Positions 40,151 through 52,041 of a stretch of DNA of 64,000 nt are shown here, one piece after another. The translations under genes and the position numbers were made by a program. The first letter of the stretch is position 1; the number at the start of each line of letters is the position of its first letter. The stretch is from Meconema thalassinum. Lineage: Eukaryota; Arthropoda; Insecta; Orthoptera; Tettigoniidae. The stretch is taken from NCBI GenBank assembly GCA_946902985.2, contig OX336393.1, positions 46,639,131 to 46,703,130 of the forward strand, written 5' to 3'. The notes below the pieces were generated by a model that did no database searches, had not been told where the DNA came from, and worked only from the letters and a program-made list of their open reading frames with translations.

Positions 40151-41222
40151 TGCCGTGGGCAACATCCAACTTTGAGTTGAGGCATGTCTTTACACGTCTG
40201 GTTGTGCATGGCTTTCACAACCCTAATTGAATTAACAAATCTTTCCATGACCCTACGGAGACGTGTGTATACAAACTATGTGGATATTTTCGATTGCTAT
40301 TTGCCTGAAATAAAAGTAATGAACTAACACCAACGGCTTGAATTCAGTTACTATGTGAAATCCTTTTGTTCTTTACTTCAAATAACATTTTCAAGTAACG
40401 CAAAATAGGCTGTTACAAACCCTTTAAAATAAAAAGTAGAAATGTATCGTAGTATCATCTTGTCATTCTTCAAATTCGATGCGCATAGAATGCCAATGGT
40501 ATAGTAATCAATGGAGCCCCACGTAGACTAGTCGTGACATCTAGTGGTGAAATATCGAACAATATAATCCTAACAGAGCGAGTGCATTCTAGCGGCCAGA
40601 AGAAGAAACTTTTCAATAAAATCTGGAAGTTAATAAGTAGGTCGACGTGCAGTTACCTTTTTGGCAGCTAGATGTCTCGAGTAAATCTGCTGGCGAATTA
40701 TGTTTTAATTAAATATATATTTTACACCATAATATGCACAATATAACGCTTAATTTTAAAACATCTGAGTCATTACAAAACAATAAACATATAACATTTC
40801 AAGCAAAAAACCTAGCTCTGATCGGGTTTGAACCATAGGCATTTGAGCGATAGGCTAACGCTCTACCACTGAGCTAATTGTGTCAACGATTATCGTTCTA
40901 TATAAAATGACTTACATAGAACTTGTTAGCAAATAATGATTTATACTACACGATTTCATCACTGGAGTATATTATTTATATATAAAGCATTTCATACAAA
41001 GTTTATTTATTTTGTATCAGTACGCTATATTGCATGCAATACTCAAATTAGTGAAATATAAGTCAGGCACAAGATATCCGCTGCCATCTTGTCTTATTAC
41101 TGAATCGGCTCAGCTTTTTAAAATCACGTCTGCACTATAGTATTACAAAATAAACTTTTAATTTCGAACGTGCCTCTTCCTTTAGAACAGTTAAAACGAT
41201 TCTCGGCTTGATAATTGAAACT
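40151..41222. other. Unassigned sequence with a tRNA-like segment
   Basis: Mostly unrecognised AT-rich DNA. The tRNA-like segment at 40812-40888 is listed separately. Confidence 0.35.
40812..40888 (-). other. tRNA-like sequence (pseudogene or SINE head)
   Basis: On the minus strand it has TAGCTCAGTGGTAGAGC (a good A box) and GGTTCAAACCC (B box) at tRNA-like spacing. The would-be acceptor arms do not pair and the anticodon arm is irregular, so I do not call a functional tRNA. Confidence 0.45.
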
Positions 41223-41735
41223 GGTGGGTTCCATGATATGGATTATAAAGTTTGCATAATTCGCACGGCCGCCATCCTGAAATGGTATGGCGGACGACCT
41301 TGTAGTTTGGTCACAAGACGCATCCTATACGAAGGTATGTTGTTACCAAATGTGGTAGAGATCGGATGATTTGGTTAGTCGTTATTTGATTTTACGTTTT
41401 GAACGTTTGAGTGGCCGCCATTCAGTTTTTGTAGAGATGGCGGCGATATAAAACATGACACTGAGGTGCCCTTTGCTTGTTCTACCTCTGTACTAAATTT
41501 CGTTCAATTCGGTTTCACCGTGTTCGAATAGATAGGGGGGGGGGGGGACAGACATTCAGAGTACACACACTCACACACACACACACACAGACTCACACAC
41601 ACATGCACACACACACACACACACTCACAGACTCTCACACACACATATACACACACACAGACAGACACACTTTTTTCGCCCTGTGTTGATCTCATAAGTC
41701 TACTTTCATTTTTTGCAAAAATCGAAAGTAGGCTA
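41223..41735 (-). mobile_element. H1 element, third copy (terminal part)
   Basis: One to two modules (GTGGCCGCCATTCAG, ATGGCGGCGATATAAAACATGACAC), a (CA)n microsatellite at 41560-41670, and the same terminal hairpin (41691-41735) as at 23150. The boundary on the left is approximate. Confidence 0.65.
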
Positions 41736-42560
41736 ATATAGAGTAAAACAATATTGTACGCCCGTCGTTAGTCTATATATTGAGCCCGTCTGGTCCGAAA
41801 TACTGTACCAAGGGACTTAGAACCAAGAAAATCGCCGCGAGACCCCTTCCCAAACGGATCACACATTGAGAGGATCTGATATGCACTCAAGCTATTCAGA
41901 GCACACGACCTTGGGTCATATCGGGTTGAGAGAAAGGTTTGTTATGTATCCAGCCCGTGATTCATATCTGTAAGAAAGTTCAAATCTACGATAAGAATAC
42001 CACAGGCTTAAGTTAAATTCCCTTCCAAATGTATTTAAACTTGGATCCCTATGCTACTCTTTGTTGGGGATCTGATGGCTAATCCATGTTCTAATCTAAC
42101 TAAATATCCACTCCTGAAAGAAATTACACCCAATCTAAAACCCTAGTGTCCCCTCAAGATGTACTATCCACAAAATAGTTCACAAGAAAGCTAGGAACAT
42201 GACACGTAAAATCGTCCCTACGCAATTATAATTCCCAATCTCTACTTGGTATAAAACTAAGTCCCAGATTCTTGGATGTTTCGGATAATGTCGAGAACCA
42301 CCCGATGGATGTTTGATGCGGTTTTCACCATTCTGTAAAAGATTTCTCGAGGAAGGTTTCTGTAGAAAAACATTCATTTGTGACCAAAGGAAGCTGAGCA
42401 GTAACGATTTCAGTGAATGGAGTGGAAGATAAACCGTGCGCCTTTTAAGTAAACCGTTAAAAATACTGGACGAAATCGGGGTTGTTTGCTAGTTACAGAT
42501 AATTCATAGTTTAGTTTTAGTGTTTCATGTCTAGTTTTTGTTTGTTAGTTTTAGTTTTTT
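41736..42560. other. Unassigned sequence
   Basis: No gene or repeat shared within the window is recognised. Confidence 0.35.
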
Positions 42561-42649
42561 TCACGTTTAGTTTCTTTCTTTCTCAGTTAGGGTCTTCTGA
42601 GGACCATAAATCAATTTCCATGTTCAGTCCTTTGTTGTTCTTTATTCTT

Positions 42650-43783
42650 CCTCCAGTGCTCCTTCATCTTCTTTCTCACTTCCGACCATTTTGAGCCTGT
42701 TTTCTTATATTGCCTTCCTTGGAGTCATTCCATTCCCAATACTTTTTTCTTTTGAAAATTTCTCTCTCTAGTGCATCTTCTTCTCCTACATTGTTTTGTT
42801 TTCCTAAAACGTTCTTTACTTGTAGAAACCAGGCAGTTGTCGATTCATTTTTCCAAAGATATTTAAAAATCTGTTTGGTGAACTTGCTATCATTCATTCT
42901 ATACAGGGTGTCTTTTATGTACCTTTGGAGAATGGTAGGTCGTGTAGGGACGGGTATAGAAGTAATTTGGGATAGGGAACTTGGGGTCGGAGTGCCCACC
43001 TTAACCCTTATAATAAGGGTTGATTCAGGCCCTCCACCTTGTAAGTTAGACAACCGACCCAAGCCTCTATTACCTTTCTCAATCCTTTAACTCTTGGCAA
43101 GATTCATTTCACCATGTGGCGCTGGCGTAATGGATAGCGTTGCGGTGCGAAAGGCCGGTAGTTCCGGGTTCGATTCCGGGCTGTATCATGTGACTACAAT
43201 ACGACAAATAACATTTTAAAAAAGATTTTGCCGAAGCCCGGAATCGAACCCCAACTGAATCAACCCTTATTTTAGGGGTTAAGGAGGCCGCTCAGACCCT
43301 AAGTTCCCTATCTCAAATTACTTCTATACCCGTCCCTACACGACCTATTACTCTCCAAAGGTACATAAAAGACACCCTGTATAAATGTATGAAAAATAAC
43401 AATCTCATCTTCTTTATTGTCTCCGTTATGTTTTCAATGTTCCGATATATTTCTTCATTACTTCTTAGTTTCCAAAACTCTGTAGTTCTTAATAGACCGA
43501 GAAATTTCCGTATATTTTTTTCTGATACTTCTAATTTATCCAATTTATAATTTAGTAATAAACATTCACTGGCATATAAGCATTCTGGTTTAATTACTGT
43601 TCTATAGTGGTGTATTTTCAATTTCTTCGATAAACATTTTTTGTTATAGATATTCCTGGTTATAGCAGATGCTCTTTGAATCTTGTGCACTCTTTCTTTA
43701 ACAGAAGATTTTTCTAAGCCATTCTTCTGAATTATTTCCCCCAAATATTTGAACTTGTCTACCATCTTAATTTCACCAATTTT
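42650..43783 (-). pseudogene. LINE remnant (RT C-terminal region) split by a MITE
   Basis: On the minus strand the frame reads MVDKFKYLGEIIQKNG, KIHHYRTVIKPECLYASECL, and after the inserted element continues as YRMNDSKFTKQIFKYLW. This is the post-RT part of a LINE ORF2. The MITE at 42904-43379 interrupts it; removing the MITE and one TA rejoins the two parts in the same reading frame. The remnant abuts the H2 hairpin at 43784. Confidence 0.7.
42904..43379 (-). mobile_element. Foldback MITE with TA duplication and internal tRNA-like segment
   Basis: Termini are CAGGGTGTCTTTTATGTACC and its inverse, flanked by TA on each side (42902-42903, 43380-43381), as in Tc1/mariner-type insertions. The arms are inverted copies over about 140 bp. 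The interior holds GGCGTAATGGATAGCG and GGTTCGATTCC, resembling tRNA A and B boxes, with an inverted B box (43236-43252). A related one-armed copy lies at 63324. Confidence 0.75.
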
Positions 43784-45320
43784 TAGCCTATTTTCAATTT
43801 TGAAAGAATAGGCTTATGAGATCACCTTTTGTCCGTGTGTCTGAGTGTGCGTGCTTGCGTGCGTGTGTGTGTGAAGTGTGTGTGTCCCCCTAATAATTTT
43901 TAAACTGCTGGAGCGATTTCAATGAAACTCGGTAGGTTCATAGCACTATTCCGGGTGACCCCGACCGTGCCCTTCAAATTTTGTTATGTCTCACCAATCC
44001 AACATGGCGGCTATGCGAAATATTTCACCAGCATTCAATATCTCCGAACCTATTCCCGATATCACCCTGGAATTTATTACGGTGATAAAAGGAACTACTA
44101 GAAGTTCACTTATGTGACTTTTGAAAAACTGGTAACTACAAAACTAACATAGTGGCCACGCGAATTTACGACTTTTAAATAGACGTTTCTCGCGAGTTAA
44201 CAAACCAAACGCAATAAAACTTGGTACAGTATATGTTTATACACATTGTAAAGCTCCGACATCCAAGTTCGTTCAATTGTTTACATAACCACAAGATGGC
44301 GGCTGTGCGAAATATTTCACCGGCATTCTATATCTCTGAAACTATTAGCGGTATCACCCTGAAATTTTGTACGGAGATAAAGGGTACTACTGGAAGTTCA
44401 TGTATATGACTGTCAAAAACCGGTTGAGTAAAAAATGAACATGGCGGCCAAGCGAATTTGAAAATTTTTAATACACCTTTCTCGCGATTTAATTTAATGT
44501 TCCAAACGCAATGAAATCTGGTACAGGAAATGTTTATACACATCGTAATGCAATGGTATCTAATTTAGATCATTTGTTTACATAACCTCAAGATGGCGGC
44601 TGTGCGAATTTTAAAATTAAGTTTTTATTTCTTGTGTCGTAATCATGCGATCGAAGTGAAAGTTTGAATAATGAACCTACGCAATAATTTTCCTTTATTG
44701 GTACATGACTCTCTGGCCTATACGTTTAAGAATCCAACATGGCGACCATCCAAAATATTTAGACGGCTCTGAATATCTACGAATCTATTATAGAAATCAA
44801 ACTGAATTTTTTTATGTTCATAGGGGCTATGAACTTAAGTTCACCTATAGGACTTTAAATAACCAGGTGATCACAAATCCAACATGGCGGCGACGCGAAG
44901 TATAAATATTCACATGAAAGTTTCTCGCAATTTAACCATCCGAGTGCAGTGACACTTGGTACAGTAAATTCTTATACGAAAGTTAAACCACTGGCATCTA
45001 ATTTATTTCAATTGTTTCCATAACCACAAGATGGCAGCTGTGCGAAATTTTAAAATCTCCTTGCTACTTTTTGCGTCCTAATCATGCGATTGAAGTTTGA
45101 ACGCTACCATTACACAATAATCTTCATGTAACAGTACATAACTCTAGAACCTACATATTTAACATCCAACATGGCGACCATCCGAAATATTTAGTCGGTT
45201 CTCAATATCTACGAATCTATTACAGCAATCAAACCGAAATTTTATATGTTGATAGTGGCAGTTAACATAAGTAGGATATATGAAAATAGGCTGTATAGTT
45301 CTTCACGGAACTACTTGTTT
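43784..45320 (+). mobile_element. H2 hairpin-capped repeat element, full-length copy
   Basis: It starts with a hairpin (TAGCCTATT...AATAGGCTTA, 43784-43816), then ATGAGATCACCTTTTGTCC and a GT-rich run. Repeated modules follow, each with AACATGGCGGC/AAGATGGCGGCTGTGCG, a TTTCTCGCGA word and a TGGTACAG..AATGTTTATAC word. The end has ATAGGCTG, a small hairpin AGTTC...GAACT and ACTTGTTT. There is no coding capacity. Confidence 0.65.
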
Positions 45321-45889
45321 AATTTCATTTACGAAATGGTAGAAAGTGGAGACGATTACATTGACTGTTGATTGAAATTCCTGTAGCTCATTTTAAATGT
45401 GTTTTAATACCTGTGCATGTTCAACAACGATTCCCTCTAGCGCAATGAAAGTGAAGGCAATGACCGAACAACTGCCCTTAACTTCCAATGAATCTCACCG
45501 CGTATTTGCGCATAGCCAATAGCCTGCCAGGATTACATCAGCTTAATGCAAATTAACAAGAGGAGACGATAATTCTCCCTCCATTAGATAATACCAGCAC
45601 GAACTAACCAACTAAAGTCTGATTGATATGATTACACTCAGATATTGGGTCAGCCTGAATCGTTCCTTTCCTAACGGTGACCATGAAGCAGTACTTTCCA
45701 ATTTCAAACTCTCGGCTAAATATTCGAATTCCTGTTAAGGTAAATTAAAGGAAATTTAAATTGAAAAGCATTACTTTAAAAATCGCCTATTTTACCTAAT
45801 TGTCCGTTAAATTAACCGTATGTCAACAAATGCTAAATTGCAAAATGTTTCTAGACCCGTGTTCTACCGCCGGGCCCTTGGTTAGATTC
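45321..45889. other. Unassigned sequence before the satellite
   Basis: No feature recognised. Confidence 0.35.
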
Positions 45890-48225
45890 CATCAACATTA
45901 TAAAGAATTTGAACAAATTAAACAAAGGGATCTGAACAAATATAAATATTTAACAAAGGGGTCTGAACAATTATGAATATTTAACTACGGTATCTGAATA
46001 AATGTAAATATTAAACAAAGGCATCTGAACAAATATAAATATTTTACAAAGGGGTCTGAACAATTATGAATATTTAACAAAGGAATCTGAATAAATATAA
46101 ATATTGTGCAAAGGAATCTGAACAAAATATAAATATTTAGCAAAGGAACCTGAACAAATATAAATATTTAACAAAGGGATATGAACACACATGAATATTT
46201 AATAAAGGGATATGAACAATTATAAATATTTAACAAAGGGATCCAAAAAATTATGAATATTTAACAAAGAGATCCGAACAATTATAAATATTTAATAAAT
46301 GGATCCGAACAATTATGAATATTTAACAAAGAGATCCGACCAATAATAAATATTTAACAAAGGGATACAAACAATTATGAATTTTTAACAAAGGGATCCG
46401 AACAATCATAAATATTTAACAAAGGGATCGGAACAATCATAAATACTTAACAAAGGGATCTGAACAATTATGAATATTTAATAAAGGGATCTGAACAATT
46501 ATAAATATTTAACAAAGGAATCCGAACAATTATAAATATTTAACAAAGGGATCTGAACAATTATGAATATTTAGCAAAGAAATCTGAATAAATATAAATA
46601 TTGTGCAAAGGAATCTGAACAAAATATAAATATTTAGCAAAGGAATCTGAACAAATATAAATATTTAACAAAGGGATATGAACACACATGAATATTTAAT
46701 AAAGGGATATGAACGATTATAAATATTTAACAAAGGGATCCAAAAATTTATGAATATTTAACAAAGAGATCCGAACAATTATAAATATTTAATAAATGGA
46801 TCCGAACAATTATGAATATTTAACAAAGAGATCCGACCAATAATAAATATTTAACAAAGGGATACAAACAATTATGAATTTTTAACGAAGGGATCCGAAC
46901 AATCATAAATATTTAACAAAGGGATCGGAACAATCATAAATACTTAACAAAGGGATCTGAACAATTATGAATATTTAATAAAGGGATCTGAACAATTATA
47001 AATATTTAACAAAGGAATCCGAACAATCATAAATATTTAACAAAGGGATCTGAACAATTATGAATATTTAACAAAGGAATCGGAATAAATATAAATATTG
47101 TGCAAAGGAATCTGAACAAAATATAAATATTTAGCAAAGGAATCGTAACAAATATAAATATTTAACAAAGGGATATGAACACACATGAATATTTAATAAA
47201 GGGATATGAACAATTATAAATATTTAACAAAGGGATCCAAAAAATTATGAATATTTAACAAAGAGATCCGAACAATTATAAATATTTAATAAAGGGATCC
47301 GAACAATTATGCATATTTAACAAAGAGATCCGACCAATAATAAATATTTAACAAAGGGATACAAACAATTATGAATTTTTAACAAAGGGATCCGAACAAT
47401 CATAAATATTTAACAAAGGGATCGGAACAATCATAAATATTTAACAAAGGGATTGGAACAATCATAAATATTTAACAAAGGGATCTGAACAATTATGAAT
47501 ATTTAATAAAGGGATCTGAGCAATCATAAATATTTAACAAAGAAATCCGAACAATCATAAATATTTAACAAAGGGATCTGAACAATTATGAATATTTAAT
47601 AAAGGGATCTGAGCAAATATAAATATTTAATAAAGAGATCTGAACAATTATAAATATTTAACAAAGGGATCCAAACAATTATGAATTTTTAACATAGAGA
47701 TCCGAACAATTATGAATATTTAACAAAGGGTTCCGAACAATTATGAATATTTAACGAAGGGATCCGAACAATAATAAATATTTAACAAAGGGTCCTGAAC
47801 AATTATAAATATTTAATAAAGGGGTCTGAACAATTATAAATATTTAATAAAGGGATCTGAACAATTATAAATATTTAACAAAGGGATCCAAACAATTATG
47901 AATATTTAACAAAGAGATCCGAACAATATTGAATATTTAACAAAGGGATCCAAACAATTATGAATATTTAATAAAGGGATCTGAACAATGATGAATATTT
48001 AACAAAGGGATCCGAACAATTATGAATATTTAACAAAGGGATACGAACAATAATAAATATTTAACAAAGGGATCCGAACAATCATAAATATTTAACAAAG
48101 GGATCCGAACAATCATAAATATTTAACAAAGGGATCCGAACAATTATGAATATTTAACAAAGGATTCTGAACAATTATGAATATTTAACAAAGGTATCTG
48201 AACAGTTATAAATATTGAAAAAATA
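45890..48225. repeat. 31-bp satellite array with 497-bp higher-order period
   Basis: The monomer is close to AACAATTATAAATATTTAAC followed by AAAGGGATCTG (31 bp), giving about 75 copies. Variant monomers (ATTGTGCAAAGG, GAACACACATGAA) recur at 46091, 46588 and 47085, exactly 497 bp apart, which is 16 monomers plus one base. The edges are homogeneous monomers outside the higher-order block. Confidence 0.93.
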
Positions 48226-49383
48226 GCTCGGTGTAACGTCTATATATAGAAGAAAGGAGGCCAGATCATCCGTTCTACAACGGTACCACTCATCTGTCAA
48301 TCAATGGTCATTAGCTATTGGTGTAATTTTGACGCGGATATCTCAAGTTTCCAGGTTTCTCCTCTGTGTATGTAGGATAGGGCCGAGAAATCCAGACGTT
48401 TGTTGCTCAGATTTACTATCGAAGCCCATCATAACACGTGAATTAGCACAGACCACAAAGTGTCGGTGCTATGCTGTTTAATGATGGAGGTTTCAGGGCT
48501 AACTAAACGGCCCATGATTGAAATTACAGAAGCTGTGCCATCATAAAGCTTTAATCTGTTTCATACATCAAGTAAAATTAATCAAATCTGCCAACCTCGA
48601 GCGACATTCTAGTTACTCTGACAGGCGTAATCATATAACTGTGATGGAGCAAGACTGAGCATCCCACGGGCTTTTATCAGCATCAAACTGCAGACAAAAG
48701 AGATTTATGCCAGGGCTGGTATCAGAAAACTAACAGAATAGAACAGATCAACGGCAAAGTTATGAAAATCCGGCACATCCTTGAGGATGTGTCTGTGTAT
48801 GTAGCGTGGATTTGCTCAGGTGTACCAACTTGGGTTCATCAGGAAGACTTCTGGTACAATAATATAAAGATTGTAGTACTAGAAGCTATTTTTCATTGTT
48901 TCCTGATTCTATTAAAGAGAGATTTTCAATCGGTCAACTCAAATTGTGTCCTACTACATTAGGTGGGATACAGAGTACTTCTGCCTGAACATCCTTGAAC
49001 GCGGCATCTGTTGGCAGAAGTTGTAACTAACCTGATTTAAGAGTACCTGAGATTGGAATGACTACCAAAAGTGGTGTACATTATGGCTTCTGGAACTATT
49101 ATTGTTATTATTGTAGGCCATTTAACCCATCTACCACAGCTTAGACAAAGGTCCATATATGCCTGCAATGAGTCTTTCGGATGGGTAAGATGCCTGCCTC
49201 GGTTTGTTGAGAATTGCACAGTGTACATTCTCCTTCAATATATTTGTTCCCATATGCATTCATTACCTCATTTTTCGTTACGAGTATGGATTTACTTTAT
49301 TTAGCAGCGTTCCTTCAGGTTCATTGGATTATCTGACAGATGTTAGGTTTGCTCAATTTTGCTCCATTGAACCTCAAGACGTC
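48226..49383. other. Unassigned sequence
   Basis: No gene supported. The open frames (longest 77 codons) have no domain. Confidence 0.35.
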
Positions 49384-49820
49384 GTCTTCGGTGGCGTAGT
49401 AGGTAGCATGCTGAACGGCTGTGCCCAAGATCGCGGGTTCAAACCTGACCGAAGTCGTCGGATTTTTTAAGAGCGTTAAAATCCTTCAGTATGCCTTCCT
49501 TCGGAGGGGAAGTAAAGCCGGCGGTTCCATGTCATAGATTTATGGCATGTAAAAGATCCTTTCACTAACTAAACTTGTGTGAAGCTAAATTTCGAGGTTA
49601 GATTTCATTGGAACGTTATATCAAAGTTCCAACGTTCGCCACCAGATGTCAGTGAAATTAGGTTGCGGAAGTTGGAACTACTTGAAATTGAATGGAAATA
49701 GTAGCTCACCCATGGGTGTCCGCATTGAAGCAGCTATAGCCTCTGGCGAGTCAAACATGTCCTCGAACACTCCCGGCACTAAAAGCCATACGCTAAATAA
49801 ATAAATAAATAAATAAATAA
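49384..49820 (+). mobile_element. SINE-A, tRNA-derived, with (AAAT)n tail
   Basis: The head is TGGCGTAGTAGGTAGCATGC (A box) and GGTTCAAACC (B box). The body has TAAGAGCGTTAAAATCC, GCCGGCGGTTCC and ATAGATTTATGGCATG. The 3' domain has CACCCATGGGTGTCCGCATT and CTCCCGGCACTAAAAG, and the tail is AAATAAATAAAT. Further copies are at 60829-61185 (+) and 57245-57413 (-). Confidence 0.75.
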
Positions 49821-50616
49821 TAATAGATTATCATTCTTGGATAGTTATATTTTAATGAATTCGTTAATGTGGTGTTAAATTTTCCGGTCTGTATCTAGAA
49901 CAGGTTTAGAATAAAAGAGCTCGTACAGGGAGCGCATTGCCACAATAGTTACAGTGCTCTGGCCTGGAACATGAAATGGGATGCACATTCGACTCTGATG
50001 TCACATTGTGACTGTAATATGTCGCCTCACTCAACAGTAGAGAGCCAAATGGCCAAACACTTGCACCTCATCCACTTGTCGATACAAAAGCGAATTATTT
50101 AATTAGCCCTTAAAATAATCCACTTGATTAATCATGCTAAAATATGCCTCTTTTCTTTTTGTTCTAGGTGAGTATCGGTGTTTGAACACAAGCCCTGGCG
50201 CTCCGTGAGTTATCTAAAATATTTACTGGAGAATTAATGACCGTGAGAATCCAACATGTCATCTAAAATACTGAATTATTAAAGTGATGGAAGCTATTTT
50301 TGCAAGTTCTATCAAAGAAAGCCTTTCAGTCGGTCAACAGAGATTGTGCCCAAATACATTGAGCGGGGAACAAGTATTTACATGGCATAACGTGAAAGAA
50401 ACAAGATATTATTACAAACTAACACGCTTTTATATACAAAATTTGGTAAATTTTTGGAGAGGTATTCCTTTGTATAAATTTTTTTAACTACTGAAATGAA
50501 CGATTTTACCTCAATCAATAATCAGGAAAATATCTGGAGATGACATAGTAATAGATGTTTACCCCTCGCTGTCTGTGACCCACCCAGCCATCCCAAATAG
50601 GATCACGACTTATATA
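49821..50616. other. Unassigned sequence
   Basis: No feature recognised. Confidence 0.35.
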
Positions 50617-51607
50617 CTGTAGTAGTACAGTACAGCTGCACAGAAGAAACCCCTTTTGTTCCAAAATCCGTGCTATGGTTGGCTTTTAGTAAATCGTTAG
50701 AAAAGCACAAGAAAAGCTTAACTCTAAATTTCAGAATAATTTGCACGATCATTTTGTCGGAAAACTCAAATAATTTTTGAAAAGAGTTTTTCTCTGAATC
50801 GACGTATTTTAAAGAAACGTTTTTTAAACAAATAATGTAGAGAACATGGTCACCTACAATTTGTCTCATTGAGGTCATATCATACGTTTTGAAATGCAGA
50901 AGCTAGGTGGCGCCAAATTTTCAAAAAAAAAGTGTTGTTTTTTCACTTTTTGTCCTAGAAAAATGTTTTGTTCACAAAAGAGCGAACCATACATTTGTTC
51001 CTCTCAAAATTGTCTACAACATTTACTGAAACATTTTTCCTCCGACTTACCGTTACAAAGTTATAGTCTGCCGAAGTGTGAGAATAGTCCGACACCGGTC
51101 CCTGTCTAAATTATGCCCACCGCTCTCCCCAAGTAACAATAGTAGCCTTGACTACGCAGCATTGCATTAGCTGCACTATAACTTTGGAACGGTAAGTCGG
51201 AGGAAACAAACGTTTAAATAAATGTGGCAGACAATTTTTAGAGGAACAAATTTCTAATTCACTCTTTTCTGAAAAATAAACTTTTTACTAGGACAAAAGG
51301 TGAAAAAACACGTGTTTGGAAACTTTGGCGCCACCTAGCTTCTGCATTTCAAAACGTATGACATGACCTCAATGAGACAGATTGTAGGCGACAATGTCCT
51401 GTACATTTTTTGTTTAAAAAACTTTTCTTTAAAATACGTAGATTCGGAGAAAAACGCTTTTAAATTTTTTTTAGTTTTCCGACAACATGATACTACAAAT
51501 TATTCCGAAATTTACCGTTCAGATTTTTTGTGTTTTTCTAACGATATACAACAAGCCAACCATAGCACGCTTTTTGGAACAAAACCATTCCAGTTGTACT
51601 GTACTAT
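50617..51607. repeat. Large foldback: about 450-bp inverted arms, 107-bp spacer
   Basis: The arms are 50617-51067 and 51175-51607. Both carry, in opposite directions, AAGCTAGGTGGCGCCAAA, CAATGAGACA.ATTGTAGG and CTCCGACTTACCGTT. They have diverged by visible substitutions and small indels. The open frames inside (50603-50878 minus, 51363-51782 plus) are mirror images of the same arm and show no domain. Confidence 0.85.
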
Positions 51608-51737
51608 AGTTGAAATTGCAGCTCTGACAGCCGTCTTTGTCGAGGAGTCAATAATGCCAACCCCACGCATTTGGTACTATTTCGCACCCATTATAGAAAA
51701 ACAAAGGGGCGTCGTGAAATTGATCCTTCATTTTGTC

Positions 51738-52041
51738 CAATCCAATGGTTACAGCCTAACGCGTCCAGATGAATGGTTTTGACTATGGTTACAGCCTAAC
51801 GCGTCCAGATGAATGGTTTTGACAATGGCTACAGTCTAACGCGTCCAGATCAATGGTTTTGACTATGGTTACAGCCTAACTCGTCCAGATGAATGGTTTT
51901 GACAATGGTTACAACCTAACCCGTCCAGATCAATGGTTTTGACTATGGTTACAGCCTAACGCGTCCAGATGAATGGTTTTGACTATGGTTACAGCCTAAC
52001 ACGTCCAGATGAATGGTTTTGACAAAGGCTACAGCCTAACG
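51738..52041. repeat. 40-bp minisatellite, left block
   Basis: The unit is close to GGTTACAGCCTAACGCGTCC followed by AGATGAATGGTTTTGACTAT (40 bp), about 7.5 copies. The same array continues at 55275 after a LINE insertion. Confidence 0.93.

Noticed and set aside
40812..40888. Functional tRNA gene on the minus strand
   Set aside because: A and B boxes are good, but acceptor pairing fails and the anticodon arm is irregular.
41504..41695. Val/Cys-rich minus-strand frame
   Set aside because: Translation of a CA/GT microsatellite.
43128..43185. tRNA gene inside the MITE
   Set aside because: It lies within a repeated foldback element, and the clover-leaf arms do not pair well.
45890..48225. CRISPR-like regularly spaced repeats
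   Set aside because: There are no distinct spacers. The units are contiguous 31-bp monomers in a eukaryotic setting.
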